Assembly (NCBI GenBank): GCA_037043015.1
Contig: CM073324.1
Coordinates: 5,973,013-6,037,012, forward strand
DNA from: Bryum argenteum
Taxonomy: Eukaryota; Streptophyta; Bryopsida; Bryales; Bryaceae
Direction of reading: 5' to 3'
DNA length: 64,000 nucleotides
The notes beneath the pieces are model-generated. The model ran no database searches, had not been told where the DNA came from, and saw nothing but the letters and a program-made list of their open reading frames with translations. This document shows, piece by piece, positions 45,778 to 58,836 of the stretch (the first letter of the stretch is position 1; each line of letters starts with the position of its first letter). Position numbers and translations under genes: made by a program.

Positions 45778-48700
45778 CTATCTCCAAACTTTACAATAAC
45801 TTGGTATATAACTTGGCAATTCTTCTATTCCCGAGTAAGAAAGGAACAAATTACGTAACTTCTTGAGGCCTCGAAATGAATCTGGTAGTTTAGTGAGGTT
45901 TTTACAAGAAGCCAAGTCCAACATCTCCAAGTTCCTCAACTCTCCAAATGCTTCTGGTAATTTCTTCATTTCATAATTTGAAAGTTTCAATGTATGCAAC
46001 TTCTTGAAATTTCTATATGAATCCGGCAGCGTGAAAGGGTTATAACTCAGGTCCAACATCTCCAAGTTGCTCAACTTTCCAAATGTGTGTGGCAGTCTTT
46101 CTATTTTTGTACTGTAAAGCCTTAAATCACGCAACTTTGTAAGGGATCCAAATGAATCTGGAAGCTTAGTGCATTAACACCAAGACAAGTCCAACACCTC
46201 CAAGTTGATCAACTTTCCAAATGTATGTGGCAGATTTTCTATTTTAGTACTACCAAGCCTTAAATCATGCAGCTTTGTAAGGCATCCAAACGAATCTGGT
46301 AGCTTGGTGCATCCACAACAAGACAAGTCCAACACCTCCAAGTTGCTCAACTCTCCAAATATATCTGGAATTATTTTTAAAGTATTTGCATGATAGAGGC
46401 TTAGTTCTCGCAGTTTCGTAAGGCTTCCAAGTGAATTCGGCAACAAACTTAGCCTTTCACACATATTACACTTCAACACCTCCAAGTTACTCAACCCTCC
46501 AAACGTGTATGGCAATGTCCATATCCTTGAAACGCAAAGCTTTAATATTCGCATTTTCTTTAGATCACCAAATGAATTTGGAAGTACTCCAAGGTTCACA
46601 GAATTACTGCAATCCAATATCTCCAAGTTGTACAACTCTCCAAATGTGTATGGCAAACCCCTTATACCCGAATATCTAAGTTGCAACCAATGCAACTTTG
46701 TAAGGCCCCCAAATGATTCCGGTAACTCAATGAGGTGTTTACACGAACTTAGGTCTAGTACCTCTAAGTTCCTCAACTCTCCAAATGTGTTTGGCAATCC
46801 TGTAAGTCCTGAATCAAGAAGATTCAAATCACGCACCTTTTTGAGGCCTCCAAATGAATTTGGTAGAGTGGCGAGCTTATGACAGTTACTTAGGTTCAAT
46901 ACCTCCAAGTTGATCAGCTCTCCAAATGAATCTGGTAGTGTGGCGAGCTCATGACATCTACTAAGGTTTAATACCCTTAAGTTGATCAACTCTCCAAATG
47001 TACTCCGCAATCCAATAATTGATGTATTCTCAAGCTCCAAATTACGCAATTTCTTGAGGTCTCGAAATGACTTTGGTAGCTTGGTGAGGTTTCGACAATT
47101 ATTCAAGTCTAACACCTCCAAGTTGCTCAACTTTTCAAATGTGGATGATAACCTTGTAATTTCTGAATAGCAAAGCCTTAATTCACAAATTTTCTTGAGG
47201 TTTCGAAATGATTTTGGTATCTTAGTGAGCTGATTATAATAACCCAAGTCCAACACCTCCAAGTTGCTCAAGTATCCAAATGTCCTTGATAAATTCAACA
47301 TCTCCGAGGAATCCAGATCCAAATTACATCTTCTCAAATCTAATACTTCTAATTTGCTTAACTTTCTCATTGAGTTCAACAAACCATATACTATAGGATC
47401 TAAACTCCCAAGTATGAGGATTTTCAAATCATTGTACTTTGATATGGTAGGAAAATATGCTTTTGCAAGGTACTCTCTACATGTGAGACTGAACCAACGA
47501 ATGCTTTCTGGAAGATCAGACGATATCTTCAAATGTTCATTACACACTATAATGCGTAAGTCTTTCATGCCAGATACGTCAAGTTCAATTGTATGATCTT
47601 TGCTCTTATCCAAATCTCCAAAACCAGATGATAAGTTCAAAGTTTGAAGTGAAGTAGGTAAGTCCTGCACATTCATAACCATATCCACAAAGCAAATACA
47701 TGAGGACTAGGAATTTATTTTGAATAAATATGACTTTATTATTTTTTATACTACATGAACAAATTCTCCAAGTGCATAGAGAATCATGATTTATGCTAAC
47801 ACAAATTGTATGGAACAAATACTCCGTTTATAAACTCCATAGTAATCTATACATTTAACATATTGGGCAAAAAATGAAATGGACTATTCTAATACCACAT
47901 ATAGGAACACACCTTTCCTTTTTGCAATAATGTTAAAGCCTCCGGCATCCACATGCGTCTTCTTTTTTTGTTTATCCTTTCAATTTCTCGGCCCATGTCC
48001 CTCAAGTGATCATGCATTCTCAAAAAACCTTCCTCATCCACGGTGACCAATGCCTTCGCCACAAGGATTTGAATCGTTCCTTCACCAAACTCCCAAATCC
48101 GTACAACATAATCTTTACGCTCTCCGATTAATGCACATGCAATATCTAAAAAAATTGCTTGATATTCCCTTGAAAGAGCATCATAGCTTACCCGTAGGCA
48201 CTTAAAGAGCTTCTCTTCATCCATTATTGCACCCGCACTTAATTTCTCCACCATCTCATTCCAAATCTTCACTTCTTTCCCTCTTAAAAAGGCTCCAACA
48301 ACCTTGAGTACCAACGGAACACCACCACATCCTTTACTAATACTTGACACTAGCTTTTCATCCTCTGAGTCTATCCTCCAACAACCCCCAAATGCATGGA
48401 ACTTCAACACATCTTCAGAATTCACCATATTCAACCCTTGGACATCATGGATATATACGTCACGTTGAACACACCCCCATTTTAAAGAAGGTGTTATTTT
48501 CAAGATACTACTATCTCGAGATGTCACAATGCACATACTACCATTCGTGAACATTTCACGCAATACACAATGCTCCATTACATCATTCTCCTGAATATCA
48601 TCCAAGACTAGAAGAAATCGTATTTTGGACAATCTCTCTTTCAAGATTGATTTTCCTTTTGATTTGCCATTAATATCACTTGGATCATTTTTGCACAAAT

Positions 48701-49835
48701 TCTTCATAATTTGTTGTTGAACTGCCGTTATACCTCCATGATGCACCATTTTACATACATCTTCAATAAAACATGATGAATCGTATTTGGACTTCATTTG
48801 GTTATACAGTTCTCTTGCAAGCGTTGATTTCCCAATACCTCCCATCCCCCACAACCCCAACATTAGAACCTCCTTTTTATTTTCAAGTATTTGGACAAGC
48901 TCCTCCGCAACTTGCTTCACACCCACTGCACAATCACCAACATCCAAAGGAAGTGGCTTGTTTGCGCAAGCAAGTATGTCTTTCACAATATCCGATAAAT
49001 AATCTGCTTCCAACCTGAAAACATAGAGGTAAACCATCAATACTATTCAACAATTGAAAGAAATATGTTGTTCAAGAATTTGAAAGTGCTTCAAAAGTTT
49101 GCGCACGTTTATACCTTCTCAAATTACATGGGAGTACCCACCCCATACGTTCAGATGCTTCTTGGAGTCTTTTCTTCCAGTGTTCAATCTCTGTTTTTTG
49201 ATGTCGTTTACTCAACTTCTCAAATGCAGTTTTCAATTGACCACTTTCTGGACGCCCCACTTCACTTGGTTGTACTTTGTAGAAAATCATGTGCACATCT
49301 AGACTAGGGGTACCCAATATTGCATCCAACTCTTTCAAACACCACTTTGACGATGCAAAATTCTCGGAGAACACAACCACTGCAATTTTGCTCTTTTTGA
49401 TGGCATTCTCTATGCTTTTCCATGCATCGTCACCCATCTCTATTGACTTGCAATCTAAGAATGTTAGTAGTCCACTTTTTGTGAAGGCTTCATAAAGATA
49501 GCCCACAAAGCCTGTCTTTGTATCAGGGCCTCTGTGGCTTATAAAAACATCATAACTTGGAGATTCACCTGCACAAAATTGGACAATCAAATTTGTATTT
49601 ATCACATTCTACTCCTTAAATTCACAAAGAATCTACTTTAGAACTTAAAAAATAATAATATGAGAAAAAGGATAGTAATGAATTCAAACAATTTAAAACA
49701 TTAGAGCTGATCATCTAAAGAGAGAAGCTCACTTTTGCTTGTGTTTTCTAGAAATGAGTGCTCAACATTGAAAGTTGCAATACTTTTGATCTCCGTACTT
49801 GTATTCTCCATATCAACGCTTGTCATAGCTTCCAT
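45778..49835 (-). CDS. TIR-NBS-LRR immune receptor gene, LRR interrupted by a stop
   Basis: Exons 49835-49733, 49568-49115, 49014-47913 and 47664 onwards agree in phase. The frame reaches TAA at 46174-46176 (1049 aa), then stays open in the same frame to TAG at 45778, which would give about 1181 codons. TIR domain, residues 40-175: YDVFISHRGPDT, and SKWCLKELDAIL with the NADase-type glutamate position. NB-ARC: P-loop GLWGMGGIGKSTLA, kinase-2 FLLVLDDI, GLPL-like GVPLVLKVVGAFL, and MHD as FLRMHDH. LRR: about 18 repeats before the stop and five after, of the LPxSFGxLxxLxxLxL type. Such receptors sense pathogen effectors; TIR domains make NAD-derived signals. The stop sits where the preceding sister repeat has glycine (GGA). 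Truncated receptor or young pseudogene; no post-LRR domain recognised. Confidence 0.93.
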
Positions 49836-51179
49836 CCTACAAGCACTACATACTCTTACAATAGGATATCAAACCATTTTTTCACGAGGGTGTAAGTTAT
49901 TCCATCAAGCTTATAAGCTCACCCAAGAACAATGTGCTCTAATAATCTACCACCCACAATATTGACGCCCCTCAAGCTTCTTGTATTAGCTCACGCCTTC
50001 CTGCGCACCTTACAATAATACTCAAATACGTAAATCCATGCAATATGAAAGATTACATTTTTTCAAAGAGCACCAACAGTAACGCAACACGAGTCACCAT
50101 CATAATATTCCTTAGTACTAATCACTTTGATTCAAGTACCACCAATAAACTCTCCTAAGCCTCTAGTAGCATATGATACATCCAAACAACACCTAAAAGT
50201 AAAATAAATCAAATTCAAATGCACAAAATAATGGAACAAAACAAGTAATTAGCCCAACTTCACCAAGTAGTGCATACCCATACAATACTTCATATTTTTA
50301 TTACACAATTAATTTTCCTTGTTGTCATCTCAAACATGCACTTCACGATAATTAGAAAGAGTGTTTTCTAAATGCTTAAATGGTATAATGATTTATAGCC
50401 AATACATAAGACTATGTTGAACACAAAGAGTGGAGACAATCAATTTTAGCATTTGCCTACGTCAAAACTTTTTTTTATTACATACATCCAAAACATGCTT
50501 CTACTGCACAAAAGTTTCCATCCACATCTTACTCTATTGATAATCAAACTCTAAGTGGACACTCATTTTTTCTAGTGAAAATCCCACATTTAACTAAATC
50601 TAGACTTTTTGCTTGTTTAAATGGACTTTCATACATGGATCCCCATCATAAACCTAAAATCTACATTTATGAATAATATACCTAGACTTTAGAGATTGTT
50701 TTTCGTTTTTGGTACTTAATTCTAGATTTCGAACACTCGAGATTTATTTTTTTAAATTTTTTTCAAATGTAATATGAAAGATGGAGATATTCCTTTTAGG
50801 CATCAAGTTTCCTTCAGAATGTACGGTATCTATCTGAGATCAGTGAGATGCCCAGTTGTCAGAAATGTCACAATCAGCATTTGGGAGGAGTGATCGAGAA
50901 ACACCGACAGCTAGTTCATTATCAGCCGATGGAAATAACACATTAGCCGGTTGATTCTTGAAAACACCGACTAAAAACCGATCAAAATTACAAGAAATTT
51001 TCTATTCTCAGTATAAAATGAGACAATTGCGGGGATAGTTTCCTTTCAAACGAGTTGGACAAGGAAACTACAGGGATATTAGCCAGTAAGGATGAAATTA
51101 TTTCCCAAGACAGAGACTCTTCGGTTCATTTCCGGTTGTGAACTCAAAGGGTTGATGGATTTCACCAACATTCATAAGT
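49836..51179. other. TNL upstream region
   Basis: AT-rich sequence without a recognisable gene. It should hold the TNL promoter. Composition changes near 50780, where GC rises towards the tandem array. Confidence 0.5.
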
Positions 51180-54100
51180 TATTACTGTACATGACCTGGT
51201 TCATTCGACAACTCTAAGTAATAAAGCATTGCAAAAGCGCAGCAGCCTACTCAGCGTGAGAGTAAATACCTGAATGAGCAACACCCGACTCGTCAATTGA
51301 AGTATTCTTCGGCGCAGAGAGAAGTGTCAAAGTCAGTATCGGTAATAACTCCTTGTTCCAGGGTGATAGAAATGCATTGACGACTGCATGCGGCCCTTCC
51401 AACAAGAAAATGTCGCGTGCACCAGGCACAGTTCTACGTCACCACTGATACCGACCGCTGCAAGTCACGGCAATGTTCATTGTCAGCAAGCAGCGAACGA
51501 CTTTCAGAAGTGAATAACACCTTGTTCTTGTCATGAGAGAACAGATACTCATCACAACAGTCATCAGCAATCATCATTTAAGGAGTACTACGATCCCCTT
51601 TTTCCTAGTTTTACTGATGCCTCGCATGCTCGCGGACCCCAGTGGACGTTACGGATCGGTTTTTTTCTTCTGTCGGTACCCAATGTTCTGGTGTTTCTGC
51701 CTGCAGTACTTGATGAGCATCGATTCATCATGATAGACCTTTACCAGCCATCGACTCGATATTCTCTATATCATTGCAACTACAATTTCCCCAAACATGC
51801 ACTTATAACGGACCATACCTCTACAAGGAATACAAGCCAAGGCTGCACCTACGAAATGCAGACAGATCTCAAATGCTTGCAAGCATTCGTGGGGGTTGAT
51901 TCGGAAACGAGGTCTCCCGAGGAGGCAAACAGGAAGCACTCAAGCCAGCATTGTGTGCGAGAAAGCAGCCGAAACAATCGCGGGAAGGTAAATCTCAAGC
52001 CTAAAGTGTGCGCAGATAAAATTTGAGCATACAGTCCTCGGCCTCTAGCGGAAAGCACCGAGCGAATCAAAAGATGCACCCGAAGCTCACGAGAGACTCG
52101 GTACTCGGTACACACCAGACAACATGCATCTGGAAAGATCCGCGAGACTTACAACCCGACATAGTACTCCTCACTCCTCACTAAATTAAAAGACTCACTC
52201 CCGAAAGCCGAGTGTTCGAATTCGTTTGTTTCTCGTCGCTCTGAAACTCGTACAGAGCAATAATCTCTCAACTATTCAGTGCCTGCCAAGTTCGTGTTTT
52301 CGCATGCTGCTCTAGCATCGGAGCTTGGACGCATATTCAAACACATGGCATCCTCTACGGCATCCTGTACACTCTACGGCATCCTGTACACTCGGCTACA
52401 GCGAAGTGCACATGTCTCTCTCTTCTTCCACATGTCTCTCTTCAAGGACTCTCCGCTGTACATGTTGGGTATTCGAGCTACCTGTACACCACGGGCTCGA
52501 CGAAAACACCAACATCCACAAGCTGTTCCTTACAGTGCTACCAAATTTGGTCCCTGTCGACAACTTTCAATTGACAAAGCATCGCAAAAGCACTGCCCAC
52601 ATACACCTACGATAGCATATAAAAGAGGACGCATTGAACCTGAATGAAATGAACAACACCCGACTCGTCACTGGAGTAAATTTTGCCGCTGATAAGTGCC
52701 ACACTCAATCTAGGTACACTGGAAACTTTGCTCCCGGAGCTAGAAGTGGAGCCCTTCACACGGCTGCGCTTCAAAGAACAAAATGTCGCACGCACCACCC
52801 AAACTTCAACGTCAGCATTGATACCCACGGGTGCAAGTCACGGCAACACTGTCAGCGAGCAGCGAACTATTATCAGAAGTGGCTAACACCTTGGCATTGT
52901 CACAAGAGAATCAGTACACGTCAAAAATTCATCAGCAATCATCATCATCAAAAGAGTGCTACGATTTCATTTATCCTCGCACTACTACGGAGAAATGCTC
53001 GCGGACCCGAGTGGACGTTGTAGATTATTTTCTTTGTCAATACCGAACGCTTCTGTCTCATTACCGTGTCTGCCTGCAATACTCGATGAGCATCCTACAA
53101 TCGAATCATCGTTCTATATATAATTGCATCTACAATTTCCCCCAACACGCACTTACAAATGACCACACCTCTACAGGGAATGCAGCGACAAAGCCGCACG
53201 GACGATTTCAAACACCCCGTCGGAAAATCTTCCGAATATTCGTGGGGTTGGTAAAGCACTCTCCCCGAGTGAGGAACAGGAGGCCTTCAAGCCAGCATTG
53301 TGTGCGAGATAGCAGCCAAAATGGAAGGAGGCGCTCAAGCCTGGAGTGTGCGCAGACAAACTCGAAGCCGACGGGCCTCAGCCGGCCTTAAGCGGGAAGC
53401 AACGCAAAGGCTCAACGAGAGGGACGGTCCACGGACACAGTGCTCCTGACTCCTCACTACAAAGACTCACTTCCGAAATCGAGTGTCGATTTAGTTTGTG
53501 TCTGGTCACTCTGACAATTGCTGAGGGCGATGATCGCTTAAGTTTACTTCTCAGTGACTGCCAAATTAGTGATTGCAGCCCATGGTGCTCTGGCATCGGA
53601 GCCTGAACGCACATCTAAACAGAAGACACCGTCTACGGTATCCTCTGTTCTCGGCTACAACGAAATGTGTCTTCTCCTTCTCTCCAGCACTATCTCTTTA
53701 GAGTGCTCCATATCGAACAGAGATTATCCTCTGTACATGTCTGCTACACCATGTGGTGAAATCCACGGGCCCGACGGATACACCAACACCCACAAGCTGT
53801 TACTCTTACTACATGATCTGATCCCTGCCGACAACTTTCAGTTCACAAGGCATCGCAAACGCGATGCCGACATACCAAAGCATATGAAAGTGGACGTATT
53901 GAACCTGAAGGAGCAACACCCGAGTTGTCAATGAAGTATTCTTGGGCGCAGATGAGTGCCGAACTCAGTCTCGGTACACTGGAAACGTCACTCCTCGTTC
54001 CCTGGCGCTAGAATATCATTGCAGACCCCAGCCCTTCACACAAGAAATTGTCGCATGCACCTGGCAAACTTCAATGCCACTGCCGATACCGACAGGCGCA

Positions 54101-54760
54101 AGTTACGGTAACCCTATCAGCAAGCAGGAAACGATTTTCAGAAGTGAAAGACAGCTTGTCCTGATCAATCACATCAAAAGAGCATTGTAAATACATTGAT
54201 CCGAGTACTACTACGGAGACATTCTCGCGACTGGAGTGGACGTTACGAATTGATTTTCCTGTCGGTACCCCACGCTCGGGAACTCGTGAAGGGCGAGTTG
54301 CTCTTCACTGAACCATTTGCGTTCCTGCCTGCAATACTCGATGCTCGATACTTGAACGCACGTCCACAAGTACGAATCTGGCTGACACCAGATTCGTCTG
54401 CTCTAAAACCTCCGTTGCAGCACAGTGTATGAACTCTCTTCCTAAACTTCCAGTACCTCTAAACAATTCTCCACATGAAATCAATTCTCCACATGAAATC
54501 ACTACACTTAATCAAGATATGCTGGGATCGACGGACTACGTGTACACCAACACATGTATATAAGATGCCAACTAAACTACACGATCTAGTGCTTACCGAC
54601 AGTTTCCAGAAACAAAGCCTACCAGGATGCATACTCCTCAGCGTATGAAAGAGGACGCATACATGAAACATACAACTTGAAGTAGAGTCTGGCGCAGTTT
54701 AGTACCTGAACGCAGTCTCGGGAACTCAAAGCGGCGCTCCTCGCGATAGATTTCAGACCT
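51180..54760. repeat. Diverged tandem array of about 1.3-kb units
   Basis: Units share landmarks in the same order: an ACCTGAATGA-like start, CAACACCCGACTCGTCA, GATACCGAC/AAGTCACGG, CAGCGAACGA, CATCAGCAATCATCAT, GCTCGCGGACCC, GTGGACGTTACGGAT, CAAGCCAGCATTGTGTGCGA, a TTCGTTTGTTTCTCG-like part, and CGACAACTTTCA...AAAGCATCGCAAAAGC. They start near 51270, 52640, 53900 and 54665; the last is partial. Period is about 1.37 and 1.26 kb, then about 0.77 kb. Frames in each unit are short and not conserved between units, so a protein is unlikely. Confidence 0.8.
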
Positions 54761-55620
54761 CCAGCACTTCAAACAAGCAGATACGTCGAACTCGTTGCGC
54801 ACTCCATCCACCAGGCCGAAAGTTGAGGTTTGAAAACAAGCAAGTGAACCACAGAGAAGATCGGAAGAAGGGTCAAGCTCTGTTGGGAGGGTAACGTGTG
54901 CATAGGGCCGGGTCTGCTACAGTGGAGTGACGACCTCGAATATTCCATTACCATATTACCATCAATTCCTGCGATTCGATCATTAAAATTTCAAGCGTCA
55001 AAGTCAGAGAAGCGAACTCAATGGCAGCAGTGGGGAGTCGAAAAGGAGCAGAAAGACAATGTACCGACTTCATCTGGTACTGAGGAGTACTCCTCACTAC
55101 GAGCTTTGAATCCGAAAGGAGGTATCTTCACCACCCGTTGCAATTACATGCAAATATGCTACCCCTAGGATCATAAAGCTTCTCAGCAAGAGAGTGGTGG
55201 CTGTTCAGAGAGTATGAGGATTGTCGACTCCGTGCAGGCATTTGGATAGGGAGAAGCATATGATAAGTTTCACACCCATTAGCATGCGCCTACTGTCACA
55301 AATTATAGAGTTTGTTCGTTTGTGAAAAGATGCAGCATGCGGCTCTTTACTTACAAAGATGATATAGGTTTTCTTTTTGAACTTCAAGTTTGTAAATTGA
55401 ACGTTTTTAGTTAACTTCTACCTCCCATATATAAACATAAGGGATTTAATCCTATCGGGTGTACGATTCATTATACTCTTCATTGGTTGGTGTTTCGAAG
55501 GCCTTACTCTTGAATCGTGCTTGCTTCGGAAAACCTATCTATGCTGCAACACAAGGCTCAACTTCCACCCGTAAGCCACCTCTCCTCATCCTTCATTTGT
55601 ATGCACAGTTTAGATGCTTT
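54761..55620. other. Intergenic between the tandem array and the segmental duplication
   Basis: No gene recognised. GC falls from the array level back to background after about 55200. Confidence 0.5.
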
Positions 55621-55707
55621 CAAGGAAATGTAATACCGATTCTGATCACTTGTGTTTGGAAGGATCGCCATGGTTTCCAGAAGCCGACAGTGACCCTGAG
55701 AATGATC

Positions 55708-55899
55708 GAAGCTTTCATTTTGGCATCTCAGTTTCAGTTGGAATTGGAGGAAGCTTTCATTTTGGCATCTCAGTTTCATTTGGAATTGGAGGAAGCTTTC
55801 ATTTTGGCATCTCAGTTTCAGTTGGAATTGGAGGAAGCTTTCATTTTGGCATCTCAGTTTCATTTGGAATTGGAGGAAGCTTTCATTTTGGCATCTCAT
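55708..55899. repeat. 42-bp minisatellite with 84-bp higher-order period
   Basis: Four full units (55708, 55750, 55792, 55834) and one partial (55876), starting GAAGCTTTCATTTTGGCATC. Units alternate CAGTTGGAATTGGAG and CATTTGGAATTGGAG ends, so the true period is two units. Several frames stay open through it on both strands because 42 is a multiple of three and the unit lacks stops. Confidence 0.97.
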
Positions 55900-56615
55900 C
55901 TGCGATGCATATCGGTTTGCAAGCGGTACCCTAAGCCTCTCTAGCCATATACTTCTGGGAGCCCAAAAACCTCATGATGAGTAGAATAGGGCTTTAGAGT
56001 ACCTTGAAGAGATTTGGTTGAATGGTTTCATCAAGAACGATGGATTTCTCAATTTGGCAGGGACGTGAGGCTCTGTCTTTAGAGGAAGCCTGGCAGTGCA
56101 TGCAGAGTAGTCGGCCGGAGTTTGGGTATTTGTAATAGCATATGCTCATCTACGTGCAAGGCAATGGGTGGTGCGTTCCGGCATTCAGTATGGCGGAGAC
56201 TTCATGGCGTATAGTCATCATCCTGCGCTTGTGCACTCAGAGTTATAAAAGCTTCTTTTTCTGCTTTCTCCACACTTTCAGCCCTTCGTACTAGTCATTG
56301 AACTGACTGGGTTGTGTCAAATGTGCAGTTATGCGGTGCCAGTGATGGTCGAAGGACACGAGGAATGAGTGAAGACATGGACTGAAGTTCAAGCCATAAA
56401 CCAATTTCGTAGCAGTGTTGCCAAGGTACCCTGATCCTTTACTGTTCTATGACTGCTGTTACATTAATCGATTCAGTACTTGTGAAGATTGACTCTTAAC
56501 CAGTTCGTCGATTGGAAATTATCATACTCTCCTGCTGCGCGCTTTTTTCATTCAGTGCTTTCGGTAACTTGAGGTTGGATTAGTTCGACCTTATTCCATT
56601 TTAGGATTTGGGGAT

Positions 56616-56763
56616 TGTTGAGGTTGGAGCCTAGGGCCAACCTTTCAGAAATTCTGGGGCGCCCTTGCGGACGCCGCAGGGGGGTTGGAAATAGTTTTCA
56701 ACCAGCAATTGACGCGTCTCGGTAGAACCTCACTAACTGCGTCATTGCCCCAAGCGCAAAGAT
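56616..56763 (-). ncRNA. U4: U4 spliceosomal snRNA, copy 2
   Basis: Same structure as the copy at 38147-38294. Only one difference is seen within about 148 nt: near the Sm site copy 1 reads GCGCCTCAG and this copy GCGCCCCAG. The first about 15 bp upstream differ (GTTGGCGGC here), but the next about 60 bp (from AAGTGGGC-like text through CTCTCACA and CTTATCTATGGTC, in gene orientation) are almost the same. This suggests a shared promoter block. Copies are 18,469 bp apart in direct orientation. Confidence 0.93.
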
Positions 56764-57165
56764 GCCGCCAACGTCTTCACTTGCCCATCTTCTACTCTAC
56801 TGTGAGAGGCAGAGCTGACCATAGATAAGGGATAATTGCTTGACTCGATTGCTGCTTTTGTTTGCAGACATTGCTGCTGCTTCATCTGAATCCCAAGGAT
56901 GAAGGAACTGATATGTCTATGCCAGCGTGGGAGAGGAAGGTGGCGGTGGAGGCTGTGGAAGTTCGGAGATGGTTACCAGTAAAGAATCGTGAGCCTCCTA
57001 CTGCCAGATGATGCATTTCTAGTACAACTCGTGAAGGATTCGGTTTGTCCTCTTATCTCAGTTTAGTCGAGAGTTTAGTGTTATCCTTCTGCAGATTATC
57101 TACCCTGGTTTGTTGTCATCTGTCTCGATGCGGGTTTGTATCATATTCTCGGAAATGAAATTTGA

Positions 57166-58347
57166 CAAATAATATTCATAAGAGTTCGATTTGCATTTAA
57201 TAACACTTCAACACGTATGCTACGAGTAACTCAGCACTCCTGTTTGAGTTGTTTAACTCAAAGCTATAACAGTATGTCTGTGGAGCATCTTTTTCATTTT
57301 CACTTACTGATGTTTATGTTTGGAATGGATCCCGAGGCGGTTTCAATTCTGTTTTGATTCTTTCTTCGACAGAGTTCATGCACATTTTAAAAGAAAAAAT
57401 AGTAAGCCTCGTCTCTGTAGTGAGTAGCTTAATATCGAATACTTATACTTCAAACTTAGAACATCTTGTACTTATACTTCAAACTTAGAACATCTTGTAC
57501 TTATACTTCAAACTTGGAACATCTTGAAAGGGATCGTACTATCTTAGAAGCATTTATTGGTAGAAGAGCATAGACTACCAAAAAATCATTCCACGTCTAT
57601 ACTACTATCTTCTAAAACGTTCTCATTTTTTGCTACTACATACGATTCATCTAAAAGCATTCAACGTTCACTGAAGGCCCATAATAGGTCGTATTGCATT
57701 TGGTTAGGCTATACACTTGAAACATGGGAAGGTCCAAAAAAGTTCGTATTGCCTTTGCTTAGGCTTCTATAAACTCAAAACACGAGCTGTAAAGTAGAAA
57801 CCTCCTGCAAATTGTAGAATTCTCTTATGACTCCTTTTCAATATTCTTCATGCTTTAGGATTTCTCATGCTTTAGGATTTCTCATAGTTTAGGAGTTATT
57901 CATTCTCAAAGTTTTAAAGTGTAGTAAGGCTTTGTGATGTGGAATGTTGCAGAGAAAAGTTTCACACCATAGCACGTCTATATGAAAAAGTGATAAGTAT
58001 TGTCATTTTTGAAAATAAAATGTGTTGCAATGGGGATGGTCACAAGTTTGGAACACTTTCATCGAGTTGGAACAGTTAGCTCACCCCTACAAGTCCAATT
58101 TGCTACCTCGCAATCTAAATTAATAGAATGTATAAATTTTTCAGATGTCCCAACATTGTGGAGTTGCTCTTCGACTCCATACAATCTACTCTATACCTAC
58201 TCTATATTTATCATCCCTAACCTCCCCAACCCGAAATACTACTTCAATTTTTTGAAAGTGCATACAATGATTTGGTTATCTCAAAAATACAACCCGTCAT
58301 GACTTGTTTTTTCACATTGAAGAATAGATGTGCAACATCGTTAAGGC
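57166..58347. other. Intergenic with short tandem repeats
   Basis: A 29-bp unit (ACTTATACTTCAAACTTAGA start) is repeated three times at 57441-57527, and TTTCTCATGCTTTAGGA-like units occur at 57845-57895. No gene seen. Confidence 0.65.
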
Positions 58348-58836
58348 CGCTTTACACGAGGGGCAAGCCATTGATGAAGCCAAACCATGGCCAACTCTTC
58401 TTTTTTTAATTGGTCCATTTCTTGAAATTGGCCCCAAGGGCCTTACATGAGAAGTCAAAACCAATTTTTTAAAATTTTATTACAATGGGTAGGGAACAAG
58501 GTATAACATGGCCCCCACTCCTAAAGCCTTTGGATACAAGAATGGAGGCCTAGAGGTCGTTTCTTAATTTCAATACAACACCATTATTTCACTCAAATAA
58601 TTTGATGTGAACAAATCAAAAGCATAGAATTTAGCTAATGATACGAATTGGCCCCATGGCCTTGTTTTTTCCTTTCAAAATCAGCCACAAGAGCTTTACA
58701 CATGTGGGTATTGGCCCCCACTTTATCAATTGTTTGATGTATTCTCCAAGTGGCCAATGGAGCCAATTGAGCTCATAATGTGAGTAAATTGGTTTCATAC
58801 TTTGTTGTCCGTGACTCCCCATGTAAAGCGTCCATC
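58348..58836. mobile_element. Probable MITE with GCTTTACA termini
   Basis: Left GGCCGCTTTACACGAGGGG and right end reversed TGGACGCTTTACATGGGGAG are imperfect inverted repeats. Target duplication not clear. No coding capacity. Confidence 0.5.

Larger units (their letters stand above)
55621..57165. repeat. Segmental duplication, copy 2 (contains U4-2)
   Basis: Direct-orientation homologue of 37687-38700. An extra piece, 55655-56163, splits the homology and carries the 42-bp repeat. Similarity is strongest over U4 and its 5' flank and weaker elsewhere. Confidence 0.9.

Noticed and set aside
46431-47600. Plus-strand frames of 60-125 codons opposite the LRR exon
   Set aside because: Shadows of the repetitive LRR coding strand.
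55558-55899. Minus-strand frame of 113 codons over the 42-bp repeat
   Set aside because: Open only because the repeat unit is a multiple of three without stops; no start context or domain.
55708-55899. Regular repeat considered as a CRISPR array
   Set aside because: Units are contiguous without spacers, and the DNA is a plant nuclear genome.
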